Shown: positions 42,595 through 51,305, counted from the first letter of the stretch. The stretch: DNA of 64,000 bases from Sagittula stellata E-37 (GCF_039724765.1 NZ_CP155729.1:1612001-1676000), one strand, 5' to 3'. A program made the numbers and translations. The notes: a model not told the origin generated them from the letters alone.

Positions 42595-43476
42595 TCATGC
42601 CGTCTTTCTCTGTGCTTCGCCGCCCATGGTGGCCTGTCCGTGGGTCAGCCGCTGCATGATCCGCGCAAGAACCTTTTCGGAAACCCACGTGAACAGCAGG
42701 TAGAAGACAAGCAGCGCCAGGAAGTACCACATGCGCCAGTCGCCGTGCGGGTAATCGGTGAATCGCGCCGTCTTGGCTCCGCCCAGTTCGCGCGCCCAAT
42801 AGACGATATCCTCGACGCCAAGCAGGAACAGGAGCGGCGTCGCCTTGATCAGCACCATCCAAAGGTTGGACAGGCCGGGCAGGGCATAGACCCACATCTG
42901 CGGGACAAGGATGCGCCAAGTCGTCTGGCGCGGCGACATGCCATAGGCCTCGGCGGTCTCCAGCTGCGCGCGCGGGACCGCCCGCATGGCGCCAAAAAGC
43001 ACGTTTGCCGCGAAGGCTCCGAAGACGATGGCGAACGTCAGCACCGCCAGCAGGAAACCGTATGTCTCGTGCTGCCACTGCGGGGCGTTGCCCAGAGGCA
43101 GCTTGGCGGCGGCGCAGACCACGAAGTCGTTGCCCTGCCGGATCGGCATGTCCCAGTCAGGGCATTTGATCTCGTGCCGGATCCATTCGAAGAACTGGTC
43201 CAGCGCGATCACGAAGAACAGGAAGAAGGCGATGTCGGGCACGCCGCGGACGATGGCGATGTAGCCACGGCCGAACAGCGACAGCGGCAGGAACCGAGAG
43301 CGCGCCGCCATCGCGCCGCCCAGACCGAAGGCCAGCGCAACGGGCGCGGTGATCGCCAGCAGCAACAAGACCGTTCCGATGGACCAGTAGATCGCAAGGT
43401 GCTTGCCCGTCGTCAGGTAGCATGACAGCCACGCGAGACCGTCCAGAACGCTCGGGTCAGTGCAGAAATTGAACAT
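42595..43476 (-). CDS. Polar amino acid ABC transporter permease (HisQ/GlnP type), first subunit
   Basis: 293 residues from ATG 43476 (MFNFCTDPSVLDGLAW), with AGGAG upstream; a longer in-frame start at 43524 has less support. Signature IVRGVPDIAFFLFFVIALDQFF and EAA loop FGAMRAVPRAQLETAEAYGMSPRQTTWRILVPQMWVYALPG. Notable: an extra soluble loop of about 45 residues (WIRHEIKCPDWDMPIRQGNDFV region) after the second or third helix. Confidence 0.92.
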   Translation of the reverse strand: MFNFCTDPSVLDGLAWLSCYLTTGKHLAIYWSIGTVLLLLAITAPVALAFGLGGAMAARSRFLPLSLFGRGYIAIVRGVPDIAFFLFFVIALDQFFEWIRHEIKCPDWDMPIRQGNDFVVCAAAKLPLGNAPQWQHETYGFLLAVLTFAIVFGAFAANVLFGAMRAVPRAQLETAEAYGMSPRQTTWRILVPQMWVYALPGLSNLWMVLIKATPLLFLLGVEDIVYWARELGGAKTARFTDYPHGDWRMWYFLALLVFYLLFTWVSEKVLARIMQRLTHGQATMGGEAQRKTA

Positions 43477-43711
43477 TCCGGGCTCCTGCTGCGCCCGGGT
43501 GCGGGCGGCGACCGGTCGTGACACCTCTGCGCGTCTTGTCCGGTCCGGATCGTCCGGCGGGGCGGACGGGTCTCACAAAGGCGTTTGGGCGAACGGCTCC
43601 ACGGTGGATGCAATAGGGGCCCTTGGCAAGACAGCTGTGGACCGAGGCTCTAGGACACATGCGCCGTCGGCCTGATGGCCTTCCCACTCGGCCGCGCATC
43701 CCGAAGAAACC

Positions 43712-43736
43712 GGGCCGCACGCAGCGCGCGCGGCCC
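43712..43736 (-). terminator. Intercistronic hairpin after the solute-binding protein gene
   Basis: Seven-bp stem GGGCCGC / GCGGCCC, ten bases past the binding-protein stop and upstream of the permease genes. Such hairpins usually stabilise the binding-protein mRNA or cause partial termination so that the receptor is made in excess. Confidence 0.5.
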
Positions 43737-43745
43737 TTGCCGGGA

Positions 43746-44471
43746 TCAGAACTGTTCGCCGATTTCCCACTTGGCGATCAGCTCGTTCAGCGTTCCGTCA
43801 TCCTTCATGGACTGGATCGCCGCATCGAACTTTTCGCGCAGCTCGCCGTCGCTTTCGCGCACACCCATGCCGACGCCGCCACCGATCAGGACGTTTTCGC
43901 CCACGAAGACGAGGTCGGCGTTCTCTGCTTCGATCGGTTCGAGGTAGGCCTTGTCGGCCAGGACCGCATCCGCCTCGCCGTTGCGCACGGCAGCGATGGT
44001 TTCGTCCGGGGTGGCGAACTCCAGCAACGTCGCGCCCTGTTCGGCTACGTATGATGCCTGGATCGTGTTGGCCTGCGCCGCGATCACGCCGCCTTCGAGG
44101 TCAAGTTCCGTGCCGTCCATGGCCAGGAAGGCGGAAGGGTCCGGTTGAGTGTAGTTCTGAGTGAAGTCGATCACCTCGTCGCGTTCGTCCGTGATCGACA
44201 TGCCTGCGATGATCGTGTCGTAGTTGCCGCTGACAAGGTTCGGGATGATCGAATCCCACTCGTTCGTCACCCACTCGCAGGTCAGCTCGGCGCGTTTGCA
44301 CAGCTCGTCGCCCAGCTCGCGCTCGAAGCCGTCGACCTCGCCCGCGTCGTTGATGAAGTTGTACGGAGGGTAGGCGCCCTCGGTCCCCATGCGCACAACC
44401 GAGTGGCTCTCGGCCATGGCTGCACCGGCCATCATCGCCAGCGCGGCGGTTCCGATCAGAAGTTTCTTCAT
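43746..44471 (-). CDS. Polar amino acid ABC transporter substrate-binding protein
   Basis: 241 residues. Sec signal peptide about 1-20 (MKKLLIGTAALAMMAGAAMA, cut before ESHS). A type II periplasmic receptor of family 3: RMGTEGAYPPYNFINDAGEVDGFERELGDELC, DTIIAGMSITDERDEVIDFTQNY and NGEADAVLADKAYLEPI. Two Cys residues (CKRAELTC) probably form a disulfide, as in LAO/HisJ-like receptors. GGGAG lies upstream of ATG 44471. Confidence 0.95.
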   Translation of the reverse strand: MKKLLIGTAALAMMAGAAMAESHSVVRMGTEGAYPPYNFINDAGEVDGFERELGDELCKRAELTCEWVTNEWDSIIPNLVSGNYDTIIAGMSITDERDEVIDFTQNYTQPDPSAFLAMDGTELDLEGGVIAAQANTIQASYVAEQGATLLEFATPDETIAAVRNGEADAVLADKAYLEPIEAENADLVFVGENVLIGGGVGMGVRESDGELREKFDAAIQSMKDDGTLNELIAKWEIGEQF

Positions 44472-44546
44472 GTCTTGCTCCCTGAGTTTACCGGGTCCCG
44501 TCCCATTGTCCGGCCCGGCGTATTTGGTCAGACGGTCGTTGCCGCC

Positions 44547-45320
44547 TCACGCATGAACGGTCGACCGCAGGAACCCCTGCAGCCGTTCCGATTTCGGTGC
44601 GCCGAAGAGCGTCTCTGGCGGGCCTTGTTCCTCGACCAGACCCTGATGGAGAAAGATCACATGGTCCGAGACGTCAGAGGCCATCTTCATGTCGTGGGTG
44701 ACGATCAGCATGGTGCGGCCTTCCTCGGCCAGCGCCTTGATGACTTTCACCACTTCCTGCTCCAGCTCGGGGTCGAGCGCCGACGTCGGCTCGTCGAACA
44801 GCAGCGCTTCCGGCTCCATGCACAGGGCGCGGGCGATTGCGGCGCGCTGTTGCTGGCCGCCAGAAAGCTGCGCCGGGTAGGCATCGCACTTGTCGCCGAT
44901 CCCCACCTTGTCGAGGTAACCGCGCGCGGCCTGTTCCACTTCATCGCGCGGGCGGCCCAGCACGGTCAGGGGCGCCTCCATCACGTTTTGCAGGATGGTC
45001 ATGTGGGACCAAAGATTGAACTGCTGAAACACCATCGACAGGTTGGTGCGAATGCGCAGAACCTGCTTCGGGTCGGCCGGTCTGCGGGCATGGCCCGATC
45101 CCTTCCAGTGCACCGGTTCTCCCTTGAAGACGATGTCGCCCTGCTGGCTGTCCTCAAGCAGGTTGCAGCATCTGAGCAGCGTGGACTTGCCAGACCCGGA
45201 CGATCCGATCAGCGACACCACGTCTCCCTTCCGGGCGGTCACGTCCACGCCCTTCAGCACTTCGAGACTGCCATAAGCCTTGTGAAGATTGCGGATTTCG
45301 ATGACGGGTGTTTCGGTCAA
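44547..45320 (-). CDS. Polar amino acid ABC transporter ATP-binding protein
   Basis: 257 residues from TTG 45320 (LTETPVIEIRNLHKAYG), with AGAGG just upstream; an ATG at 45428 would add 36 poorly conserved residues. Walker A GSSGSGKSTLL, Q-loop MVFQQFNLW, signature LSGGQQQRAAIARAL, Walker B LLFDEPTSALDPE and the H-loop VTHDM are intact. It is the first gene of the transporter operon, followed by the binding protein. Confidence 0.94.
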   Translation of the reverse strand: MTETPVIEIRNLHKAYGSLEVLKGVDVTARKGDVVSLIGSSGSGKSTLLRCCNLLEDSQQGDIVFKGEPVHWKGSGHARRPADPKQVLRIRTNLSMVFQQFNLWSHMTILQNVMEAPLTVLGRPRDEVEQAARGYLDKVGIGDKCDAYPAQLSGGQQQRAAIARALCMEPEALLFDEPTSALDPELEQEVVKVIKALAEEGRTMLIVTHDMKMASDVSDHVIFLHQGLVEEQGPPETLFGAPKSERLQGFLRSTVHA

Positions 45321-45633
45321 GAAGGCCTCTTGCGGGTCCGGTCTGGCGCGTTGCCGGGTATCAACGCGCAATCGCGTGATGTTGGCAAGAGGGCAGAGGT
45401 CAAAAAGCCATGCCTGACGTTTCGTCAAACGGGCGGCGGCGCGGGGATGGGCAGATCCAGACAGGTGCCCACGCCCAGAACCACCGGGCCAAGAGGTCCG
45501 CCAAGGGTACTCTGACGACGAGGCTGCGCAAGCCGCCTAAAAAACACATCCGTGCAACAATCCAACACCCGTGTCCGGAGCCGCAGCCAAGCCGTCGCAT
45601 CGTCCTGCCTTCAATACTATGGCAGGCCAGCGA
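45321..45633. other. Upstream region of the ABC transporter operon
   Basis: 313 bases between the ATPase gene and the TerB gene stop, both on the minus strand. It must hold the transporter promoter, but I see no confident -35/-10 pair. No gene is supported. Confidence 0.4.
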
Positions 45634-46074
45634 TCATTCCTTGTCTTCGACTCTCTGGCGAGCCATTGCGCTGTCGACGTCGCTGACGCCCAAAAGGTTC
45701 GATACCAACCTGAGCAGCGCGTCTTCGCGTGCGTCGCGGTCATGGTCCGCCAGAACCACCAGCCAAAGTGCCTCGATCACCGCGATGCGATGGTCATAGG
45801 GAACGGCATCCTTGATGGCACGGGTGAAGCGGACGGTGTCGGGCGCCTGCGATTCGAGCTCTTCGGCCTGCGCCCTGAGGTCTTGCGCGGCTTCGGGACT
45901 GAGCCCGTAACGCGCTGTCGTGATCCGATCGATCCGCTGCGCTTCGGCCGCGTCGTAGACACCATCGGCGCGGGCGACCCGCACCAACAGGGCTGTCAGG
46001 GCCAGCCGGGCGTCATCATCGTGAAGCTGCTCGGGCTGGGGATCTGTCAGTCTTTTCAGAAAATCGGCGAACAT
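45634..46074 (-). CDS. TerB-domain protein, copy 1
   Basis: 146 residues, entirely helical. TerB-like pattern: ALTALLVRVARADGVYDAAEAQRIDRITTARYGLS, then IKDAVPYDHRIAVIEALWLVVLADHDRDAREDALLRLVSNLLGVSD. The Asp-rich loops match the metal-binding sites of TerB, a tellurite/stress-related fold. Many Rhodobacterales have such stand-alone TerB proteins of unknown role. A related gene lies 54 bases upstream. Confidence 0.85.
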   Translation of the reverse strand: MFADFLKRLTDPQPEQLHDDDARLALTALLVRVARADGVYDAAEAQRIDRITTARYGLSPEAAQDLRAQAEELESQAPDTVRFTRAIKDAVPYDHRIAVIEALWLVVLADHDRDAREDALLRLVSNLLGVSDVDSAMARQRVEDKE

Positions 46075-46128
46075 CAGGCGGTTATAACCTCTCTCCCGGT
46101 GGCGGCAAGTGGCATCGTTGAAAGGGGG

Positions 46129-46572
46129 TCACGGAATGACAGAGGCCAGCCGCGCGTCTTCGGAATCCGTCCGTTCAATTCCCAAGTGGGTTTCCACGAG
46201 ATCGACCAACGCCTGTTCACGGGCATCGGTAATGCCGTCGGAGCGCGCCACCCGCCACAGTGCCTGCACGGCCTCCAGACGGTGTGCGTAGTCCACATGG
46301 TTGCGAATCAGGCCGGCCAGTTCGGCGTCGTCCGTGATCGTCTGGGCCAGCCGTTCGCACATGGCGCGCATCTTGGCGGCCTCGACCGGGTTCAGGTCGT
46401 TCCACTCGGCCAGCGTCCGGTCGATCTGCTCAATTTCCTCGAAAAGATACGCGCTGTCCGCTTGTGCCACCCGAACCAGCAGTGTCCCGAGCGCGTATTT
46501 GGCGTCCAGCTCGGGAAGGGCGGCGGGCGCAGTCGGTTTGCTGCGGAAGAAGGTCGTCAGACGTTGGAACAT
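46129..46572 (-). CDS. TerB-domain protein, copy 2
   Basis: 147 residues from ATG 46572 (MFQRLTTFFRSKP). Same layout as copy 1: YALGTLLVRVAQADSAYLFEEIEQIDRTLAEW, then VDYAHRLEAVQALWRVARSDGITDAREQALVDLVETHLGIE. The tandem pair shares the DxxxDxxE-type acidic loops but is diverged. Probably co-transcribed with rlmJ upstream (34-base gap). Confidence 0.85.
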   Translation of the reverse strand: MFQRLTTFFRSKPTAPAALPELDAKYALGTLLVRVAQADSAYLFEEIEQIDRTLAEWNDLNPVEAAKMRAMCERLAQTITDDAELAGLIRNHVDYAHRLEAVQALWRVARSDGITDAREQALVDLVETHLGIERTDSEDARLASVIP

Positions 46573-46606
46573 GGAATCCCCCGTGTTGTCGGCGGTCAGA
46601 ATACTC

Positions 46607-47410
46607 TCAACGTCCGCCGCGTCGGGGCGGTTTCCGGTCCGAAAACAAACTTCCGGAGAGGTGTTGCAACTCTGCCTCCAGACCCCACGGAGGATTGGTG
46701 ACAAACAGGCCGGAGCCGACCATCCGGTGCCCTTCGCGCGCCGGCGGAAAGGCGACCTCGTGCGTCAGCGCATCAGGGAAGGCGCTCTGAAGCGTGCGGA
46801 TCATTGGCAGATGTGGCTTCTCCGTCAGGATAGGATACCATATCATGATGATCCCGACGTTCCATCTTGCCGCGATGGACTGCACCGTCCTGGGCACGGT
46901 GACGTAGTCGGACTTCACCTCCCAGCTCGGGTCGATCAGCATCAGTCCCCGGCGCGGTTCGGGCGGAGTGAGCGACAGCGCAAGCTCGAAACCGTCCTGA
47001 TTGTAGATCTGCGTGGTGCGGTTGCGGAGGCTTGTGCGCAGGGCCGCGTGTTCCTGGGGATGCAGTTCGGCCAGGTGCAGGCGGTCGTCGTCGCGCAGGA
47101 GCGTCTGGGCGATCAACGGCGATCCGGGGTAGGCCTCCGGGCCATGGTCCGCACGGACCTTCTCAACCGCAACGCGATAAGGGTGTGTGGCGGGGACCTG
47201 CTCCAGCATCCGCGCAACGCCCTGCGCCGCCTCACCGGTCTTGCGTGCCTCCGCGCCACCAAGATCATAGAGCGCGCGCCCGGCGTGCGTCTCGATGTAG
47301 GTGAGAGGCTTGGGCTTCTTCATCATGTAGTCCAGCGCCCACGCAAGAGCTGCGTGCTTGTGGACGTCCGCCAGGTTCCCGGCGTGATAGGCGTGTTGAT
47401 AGGACAGCAT
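46607..47410 (-). CDS. rlmJ: 23S rRNA (adenine-2030-N6)-methyltransferase
   Basis: 267 residues from ATG 47410, where the conserved RlmJ N-terminus MLSYQHAYHAGNLADVHKH begins. Segments YIETHAGRALYDL, YPGSPLIAQTLLR and LAELHPQE fit the SAM site. Motif IV, normally DPPY in N6-adenine methyltransferases, reads IDPSWEVKSDY here. The ribosome site is weak, so the start rests on the conserved N-terminus. Function: methylates A2030 of 23S rRNA using SAM. Confidence 0.9.
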   Translation of the reverse strand: MLSYQHAYHAGNLADVHKHAALAWALDYMMKKPKPLTYIETHAGRALYDLGGAEARKTGEAAQGVARMLEQVPATHPYRVAVEKVRADHGPEAYPGSPLIAQTLLRDDDRLHLAELHPQEHAALRTSLRNRTTQIYNQDGFELALSLTPPEPRRGLMLIDPSWEVKSDYVTVPRTVQSIAARWNVGIIMIWYPILTEKPHLPMIRTLQSAFPDALTHEVAFPPAREGHRMVGSGLFVTNPPWGLEAELQHLSGSLFSDRKPPRRGGR

Positions 47411-47835
47411 GCAAGCTGGGTAAGCCGCGCCCGTTTCCAGGGCAAGCGTCATGATGCCGGCATCGGAAATTCGAGGGGGCGGCTGGTTTTGCGGTGGCTT
47501 GGTTCGCGCCCGAAGCCCCGCTATGCCTCGCGATGGAATTTCAATTATTCCTATAAAATCAATGGTATGATTCGATGGTGGCGGGCAGGAAGGGCAGGGC
47601 ATACGCGGCGGCGACCGTGGATGTTGTGCGCCGCGTCTTCTACGGGCAAAGGGCGGATCTTCTGCTTTCCTGCAATCAAAGGTCGGGATGGTCACGTCAG
47701 ATGATCACTCATAGGTTGATCCAGCAACACCGAAAAAATGCAACTCTGAGGTTGCCTCCGGGCGAAACGCTCTGCCCAGATTTTGCCTTTTTGCGTCGTC
47801 AGCCTCAGGGAAACGCACAAAAGAGGCAGTGAGCA
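47411..47835. other. 425-base divergent gap between rlmJ and a small secreted protein gene
   Basis: It contains a short AT-rich patch (about 47535-47575, including CCTATAAAATCAATGGTATGAT) that could hold promoters for either side. An in-frame reading of 47575-47832 has no ribosome site or recognisable composition and was not accepted. Nothing else is supported. Confidence 0.4.
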
Positions 47836-48096
47836 ATGTTCAGAAAAGTACTCGATATCGTGCTGTGTTCGACGGTTGTTCTTGGGTTCTCAGCTGGCGC
47901 CGTGGCGTCTCTGACGCGGGCGGACATGCACGCTTTGTCCGACTACATGATCTCTTCGAGCGGGTTTACATGCGTCGAGGTCAAGGCCGTCGCACCGACG
48001 CCGACGCAACATGTGTACCGCGTGAGTTGTGACAATGGCACGGGGAAACAGGTCTATGTCATCAATGCACGAACCGGAGAAGTCTGGCGCACCTGA
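47836..48096 (+). CDS. Small secreted protein of unknown function
   Basis: 86 residues with a signal peptide about 1-24 (KVLDIVLCSTVVLGFSAGAVA, cut after AVA/S). The mature part has two Cys residues (FTCVEVKAV, YRVSCDNGTG), likely a disulfide, and ends QVYVINARTGEVWRT, resembling the last strand of a small PepSY-like or beta-sandwich domain. AGAGG lies upstream of ATG 47836. No family is recognised with confidence. Confidence 0.75.
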   Translation: MFRKVLDIVLCSTVVLGFSAGAVASLTRADMHALSDYMISSSGFTCVEVKAVAPTPTQHVYRVSCDNGTGKQVYVINARTGEVWRT

Positions 48097-48201
48097 GCGT
48101 CGTTAATGCAGCGCGCGATGTCATGCAACGGGCCTTCGGGGCGGGCATTTGCGGCAGAAGTTAACCCCTTCCCAACGAAAGTTGATGGGCTGGAAGGGGT
48201 G

Positions 48202-48245
48202 AACCGGCCGGTTTGGGGGGCCGAACCGGCCGGTTGTTAACCTTT
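48202..48245. repeat. Twin AACCGGCCGGTT palindrome, copy B
   Basis: Two perfect 12-bp palindromes AACCGGCCGGTT (48202-48213 and 48224-48235), start-to-start 22 bp, with a G-rich ten-base spacer. GTTAACCTTT (48236-48245) directly abuts the second palindrome. It is the same arrangement as copy A at 10454, seen from the other side. Confidence 0.85.
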
Positions 48246-48353
48246 GGACTGTGACATTGCGTCAGGGTTCCGGGTTTTTCGTTAAGGTTCGGGTAACCGG
48301 GCAAGAATCTGCCCCGGCACCACCTGAAAAGTCGCGCAACGGGAGGGGGGAGT

Positions 48354-48396
48354 GCCCCGGCGTAATCCGGTTTTCAGACCGGTCGCCCGCCGGGGC
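48354..48396 (-). terminator. Hairpin downstream of pyrG
   Basis: Nine-bp outer stem GCCCCGGCG / CGCCGGGGC, with an inner CCGG/CCGG pairing. It lies 17 bases past the pyrG stop on the minus strand. No T tract follows, so termination strength is uncertain. Confidence 0.5.
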
Positions 48397-48412
48397 GGCC
48401 CCGCCGCGACAC

Positions 48413-50056
48413 TCAGACCAGCCGCGACACGTCCTTTGCAGCGCGCACGAAATCCCGGAACAGGGGGTGCGGGTCGAAGGGTTTGGACTTCAGTTCGGGG
48501 TGGAACTGCACGCCGATGAACCACGGGTGATCGGGCCATTCGACGATTTCCGGCAGGCGGCCATCCGGGGACATGCCCGAGAAGCGCAGGCCGGAGGCTT
48601 CCAGCGCGTCCTTGTACTTGATGTCCACCTCGTAGCGGTGGCGGTGGCGTTCGTCGATGGTCGTGCGACCGTAGACCTTCGACACGCGGGACCCCTCGGT
48701 CAGCACGGCGTCGTAGGCGCCGAGGCGCATGGTGCCGCCCTTGGCGTCGTCCGGCTTGCGATTGACCTTCTCGTTGCCCTGCACCCATTCCTTGAGGTGA
48801 TAGACCACCGGCTCGAAGCGCTTTTCTCCGGCTTCATGGTCGAACTCCTCGGAGCCGGCCTTCTTGACACCCGCGACATTGCGGGCGGCTTCGATCACCG
48901 CCATCTGCATGCCCAGGCAGATGCCCAGGTAAGGGATCTTGTGCTCGCGGGCGTATTGCGCGGCCTTGATCTTGCCCTCTGTCCCACGTTCGCCAAAGCC
49001 GCCGGGGACCAGGATGGCATCGTAGTTTTCGAGGTAGGGACCGGGGTCTTCGCGTTCGAACAGCTCGGCGTCGACCCATTCGACGTTGACCTTGACGCGG
49101 TTGGCCATGCCGCCATGGGTCAGCGCTTCGGCAATGGATTTGTAGGCGTCTTCAAGCTGGGTGTACTTGCCGACGATGGCGACGGTAACTTCGCCCTCGG
49201 GGTTGAAGATCCGGTCGTTGACGTCTTCCCACTTGGCCAGGTTCGGGCGCGGCGCGGGGGTGATCCCGAACGCGTCCAGCACGGCCTGATCCAGACCTTC
49301 GCGGTGGTAGGCGATGGGCGCCTCGTAGATGGATTTCAGGTCCTGTGCCGCGATCACGCTGTCGGGACGGACGTTGCAGAACAGGGCGAGCTTCTCGCGC
49401 TCCTTCTGGGGAATCGGCCCTTCGGAGCGGCACACGAGGATATCGGGGGCAAGGCCGATGGAGCGCAGTTCCTTGACGGAGTGCTGTGTCGGCTTGGTCT
49501 TCAGCTCGCCCGAGGCCTTCACGAAGGGCAGCAGCGTGAGGTGCATGAAGATGCACTGGCCGCGCGGCTTGTCCTGGCTGAACTGGCGGATCGCCTCGAA
49601 GAAGGGCAGGCCCTCGATATCTCCGACGGTGCCGCCGATCTCGCAGAGCATGAAGTCGACCTCGTCCTCGCCGATGGAGATGAAGTCCTTGATTTCGTTG
49701 GTGACGTGCGGGATCACCTGGATCGTTTTGCCAAGGTAGTCGCCGCGGCGCTCCTTTTCGAGCACGTTGGTGTAGATCCGCCCCGAGGAGATGGAATCGG
49801 TCATGCGCGCGGGTACGCCGGTGAACCGTTCGTAATGCCCGAGGTCGAGGTCGGTCTCCGCCCCGTCGTCGGTGACGAAGACTTCGCCGTGTTCGAAGGG
49901 CGACATGGTCCCGGGATCGACGTTCAGGTAGGGGTCGAGCTTGCGCAGCCGGACAGAGAAGCCCCTTGCCTGCAACAGCGCCCCCAGCGCGGCGGAAGCC
50001 AGTCCCTTGCCGAGCGAAGAGACCACACCGCCGGTGATGAAGATGAAACGCGCCAT
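48413..50056 (-). CDS. pyrG: CTP synthase
   Basis: 547 residues from ATG 50056. The synthetase domain opens [28 protein letters not shown] and includes [39 protein letters not shown]. The glutaminase domain has the nucleophile Cys in [12 protein letters not shown] and the His/Glu pair in [10 protein letters not shown]. It makes CTP from UTP, ATP and glutamine. A long in-frame extension upstream is not supported. secG lies about 870 bases upstream on the same strand, a common pairing in the group. Confidence 0.98.
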   Translation of the reverse strand: MARFIFITGGVVSSLGKGLASAALGALLQARGFSVRLRKLDPYLNVDPGTMSPFEHGEVFVTDDGAETDLDLGHYERFTGVPARMTDSISSGRIYTNVLEKERRGDYLGKTIQVIPHVTNEIKDFISIGEDEVDFMLCEIGGTVGDIEGLPFFEAIRQFSQDKPRGQCIFMHLTLLPFVKASGELKTKPTQHSVKELRSIGLAPDILVCRSEGPIPQKEREKLALFCNVRPDSVIAAQDLKSIYEAPIAYHREGLDQAVLDAFGITPAPRPNLAKWEDVNDRIFNPEGEVTVAIVGKYTQLEDAYKSIAEALTHGGMANRVKVNVEWVDAELFEREDPGPYLENYDAILVPGGFGERGTEGKIKAAQYAREHKIPYLGICLGMQMAVIEAARNVAGVKKAGSEEFDHEAGEKRFEPVVYHLKEWVQGNEKVNRKPDDAKGGTMRLGAYDAVLTEGSRVSKVYGRTTIDERHRHRYEVDIKYKDALEASGLRFSGMSPDGRLPEIVEWPDHPWFIGVQFHPELKSKPFDPHPLFRDFVRAAKDVSRLV

Positions 50057-50461
50057 CAGGAAACCCCGTGTCTTTGCCTGTATTTCCGGTCGTTCGAGTG
50101 TCGTCCGACCGGGTGAGTGGCCGTTGAACAGGCGGCTTGTACCGCATGTGTCATCGGCTGCAACACGGGATTTGACCTGTAGCGGATTCGGACCGAAAAG
50201 TCCAGCCGGGGCGCAATATGATGTTGGCCGTTGCGGGCGACGGGGCAAGGGATTGTAGGTCCGGTTCGCGCGTCCCGGGTCCCAAGGGCCTGCGCAGGTC
50301 GGGTGCGTCGGCGGATCGGAACCGGAAGCGGCAGGGGCGGCGCGGGGCCGGGTGTTGCGGCGGGGCACATGGTTCAAGGTCGGGAATGGCCGACTGTCGC
50401 CTGCGCAAAACATGCGTCAGGATTGCCGCATTGACCGAACCAGACATTTTCAACGCAAGGC
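50057..50461. other. 405-base divergent gap upstream of pyrG
   Basis: The region is GC-rich. A possible minus-strand promoter for pyrG is TTGCAG (50163-50158), 16 bases, TACAAG (50141-50136). No gene is supported. Confidence 0.35.
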
Positions 50462-50845
50462 ATGACAATGGAAACGCTTTCTCTGAACTACGGAAAGATC
50501 GACGGGACCTACAACACGAGCGAGAGGCTCGGGGGATTCTCCGACGTCTTTGGGCTGGGCACCGAAACCGAGGTCGTCGATGGCGGCACGGCGGGTGCTG
50601 CGGCGGGCAACGAGAACGAGTATCGCTATGTGCCGGTGCGGCGGTACTTCGGCGAGGACGACGACGGTTTCGACTTCCGGGACAACGGGGGGGACGGCGA
50701 CGCGGTGCAGTTGGAGCCGGTCTTCGTGACCTCCGTCCAGACCGGAGGCTCCAGCGGCGCGGACGATTACCCGGCCGGTGAGGTGGAGGACGGACCGGGC
50801 TTCGATGCCTTCGGCAGCGGCGACGGGTATTTCGACTTCGGCTGA
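50462..50845 (+). CDS. Small acidic protein with an Hcp-like N-terminal strand, unknown function
   Basis: 127 residues from ATG 50462 (a second ATG is at 50468), with AAGG upstream. The opening METLSLNYGKIDGTY resembles the C-terminal beta strand of Hcp1-family type VI secretion tube proteins. The rest is Gly/Asp-rich and acidic (YFGEDDDGFDFRDNGGDGD; ending GSGDGYFDFG), probably disordered. There is an in-frame stop 30 bases upstream, so no longer Hcp reading exists here. A bidirectional terminator follows. It could be a remnant or a short secreted acidic protein. Moderate confidence that it is a gene. Confidence 0.5.
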   Translation: MTMETLSLNYGKIDGTYNTSERLGGFSDVFGLGTETEVVDGGTAGAAAGNENEYRYVPVRRYFGEDDDGFDFRDNGGDGDAVQLEPVFVTSVQTGGSSGADDYPAGEVEDGPGFDAFGSGDGYFDFG

Positions 50846-50869
50846 ATCACGGCGGTCCTGCGAAAACGG

Positions 50870-50896
50870 AAAAGGCGGCCCCGGAGGCCGCCTTTT
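50870..50896. terminator. Bidirectional terminator between the acidic protein gene and secG
   Basis: An 11-bp stem AAAAGGCGGCC / GGCCGCCTTTT with a five-base loop has Ts on both strands. It serves the plus-strand gene ending at 50845 and secG ending at 50925. Confidence 0.9.
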
Positions 50897-50924
50897 GTCA
50901 TGCGTTTCGCCGATGTGGCGCGTG

Positions 50925-51305
50925 TCAGTCGGCGCTGGGGACCAGCGGCGCGTCGTTGTTGCCACCGGAAGACGGCGGCGCCAGCAGATCGTCGGTGTTG
51001 ATGTCGGCGCCGGGCGCGGTTGCGGGCTCTTCCTGCGTGGCGCGGCCCGCGGGTGCGAGACGGTCGAGGATCGAGGTCCCGGCGGAGTTCTGCGCCGCGA
51101 TGATCGTCAGGGTGATCGAGGTGACGATGAAGGCGATGGCCAGCACCCAGGTCACCTTTGCCAGCGGCGTGGTGGGCGCGCGGGTGCCTGCCGGACCGCC
51201 ACCGCCGCCCATGCCAAGGCCGCCCCCTTCATTGCGCTGGAGGAGCACGACTCCGATCAGGCCGAGGGCGAGAAGGAGGTGGATGATCAGGATGACGTTT
51301 TGCAT
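50925..51305 (-). CDS. secG: Preprotein translocase subunit SecG
   Basis: 126 residues. Two transmembrane helices: VILIIHLLLALGLIGVVLLQ and VTWVLAIAFIVTSITLTIIAA, flanking the SecG loop NEGGGLGMGGGGG. The Pro/Ala-rich acidic C-terminal tail is long, as is usual in alphaproteobacteria. It supports SecYE-mediated protein export. Confidence 0.95.
   Translation of the reverse strand: MQNVILIIHLLLALGLIGVVLLQRNEGGGLGMGGGGGPAGTRAPTTPLAKVTWVLAIAFIVTSITLTIIAAQNSAGTSILDRLAPAGRATQEEPATAPGADINTDDLLAPPSSGGNNDAPLVPSAD

Larger units (their letters stand above)
48097..48412. other. Convergent intergenic region with twin palindrome and hairpins
   Basis: 316 bases between the small secreted protein gene and pyrG. 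It contains a nine-bp inverted repeat ACCCCTTCC / GGAAGGGGT (48164-48200), twin-palindrome copy B (48202-48245) and a long hairpin (48354-48396) next to the pyrG stop. No gene. Confidence 0.6.

Noticed and set aside
47575..47832. 85-residue plus-strand frame upstream of the small secreted protein
   Set aside because: No ribosome site, atypical composition, and it would leave no promoter for the real gene.
48251..50116. Long plus-strand open frame opposite pyrG
   Set aside because: A third-position GC shadow; pyrG is unmistakable on the other strand.
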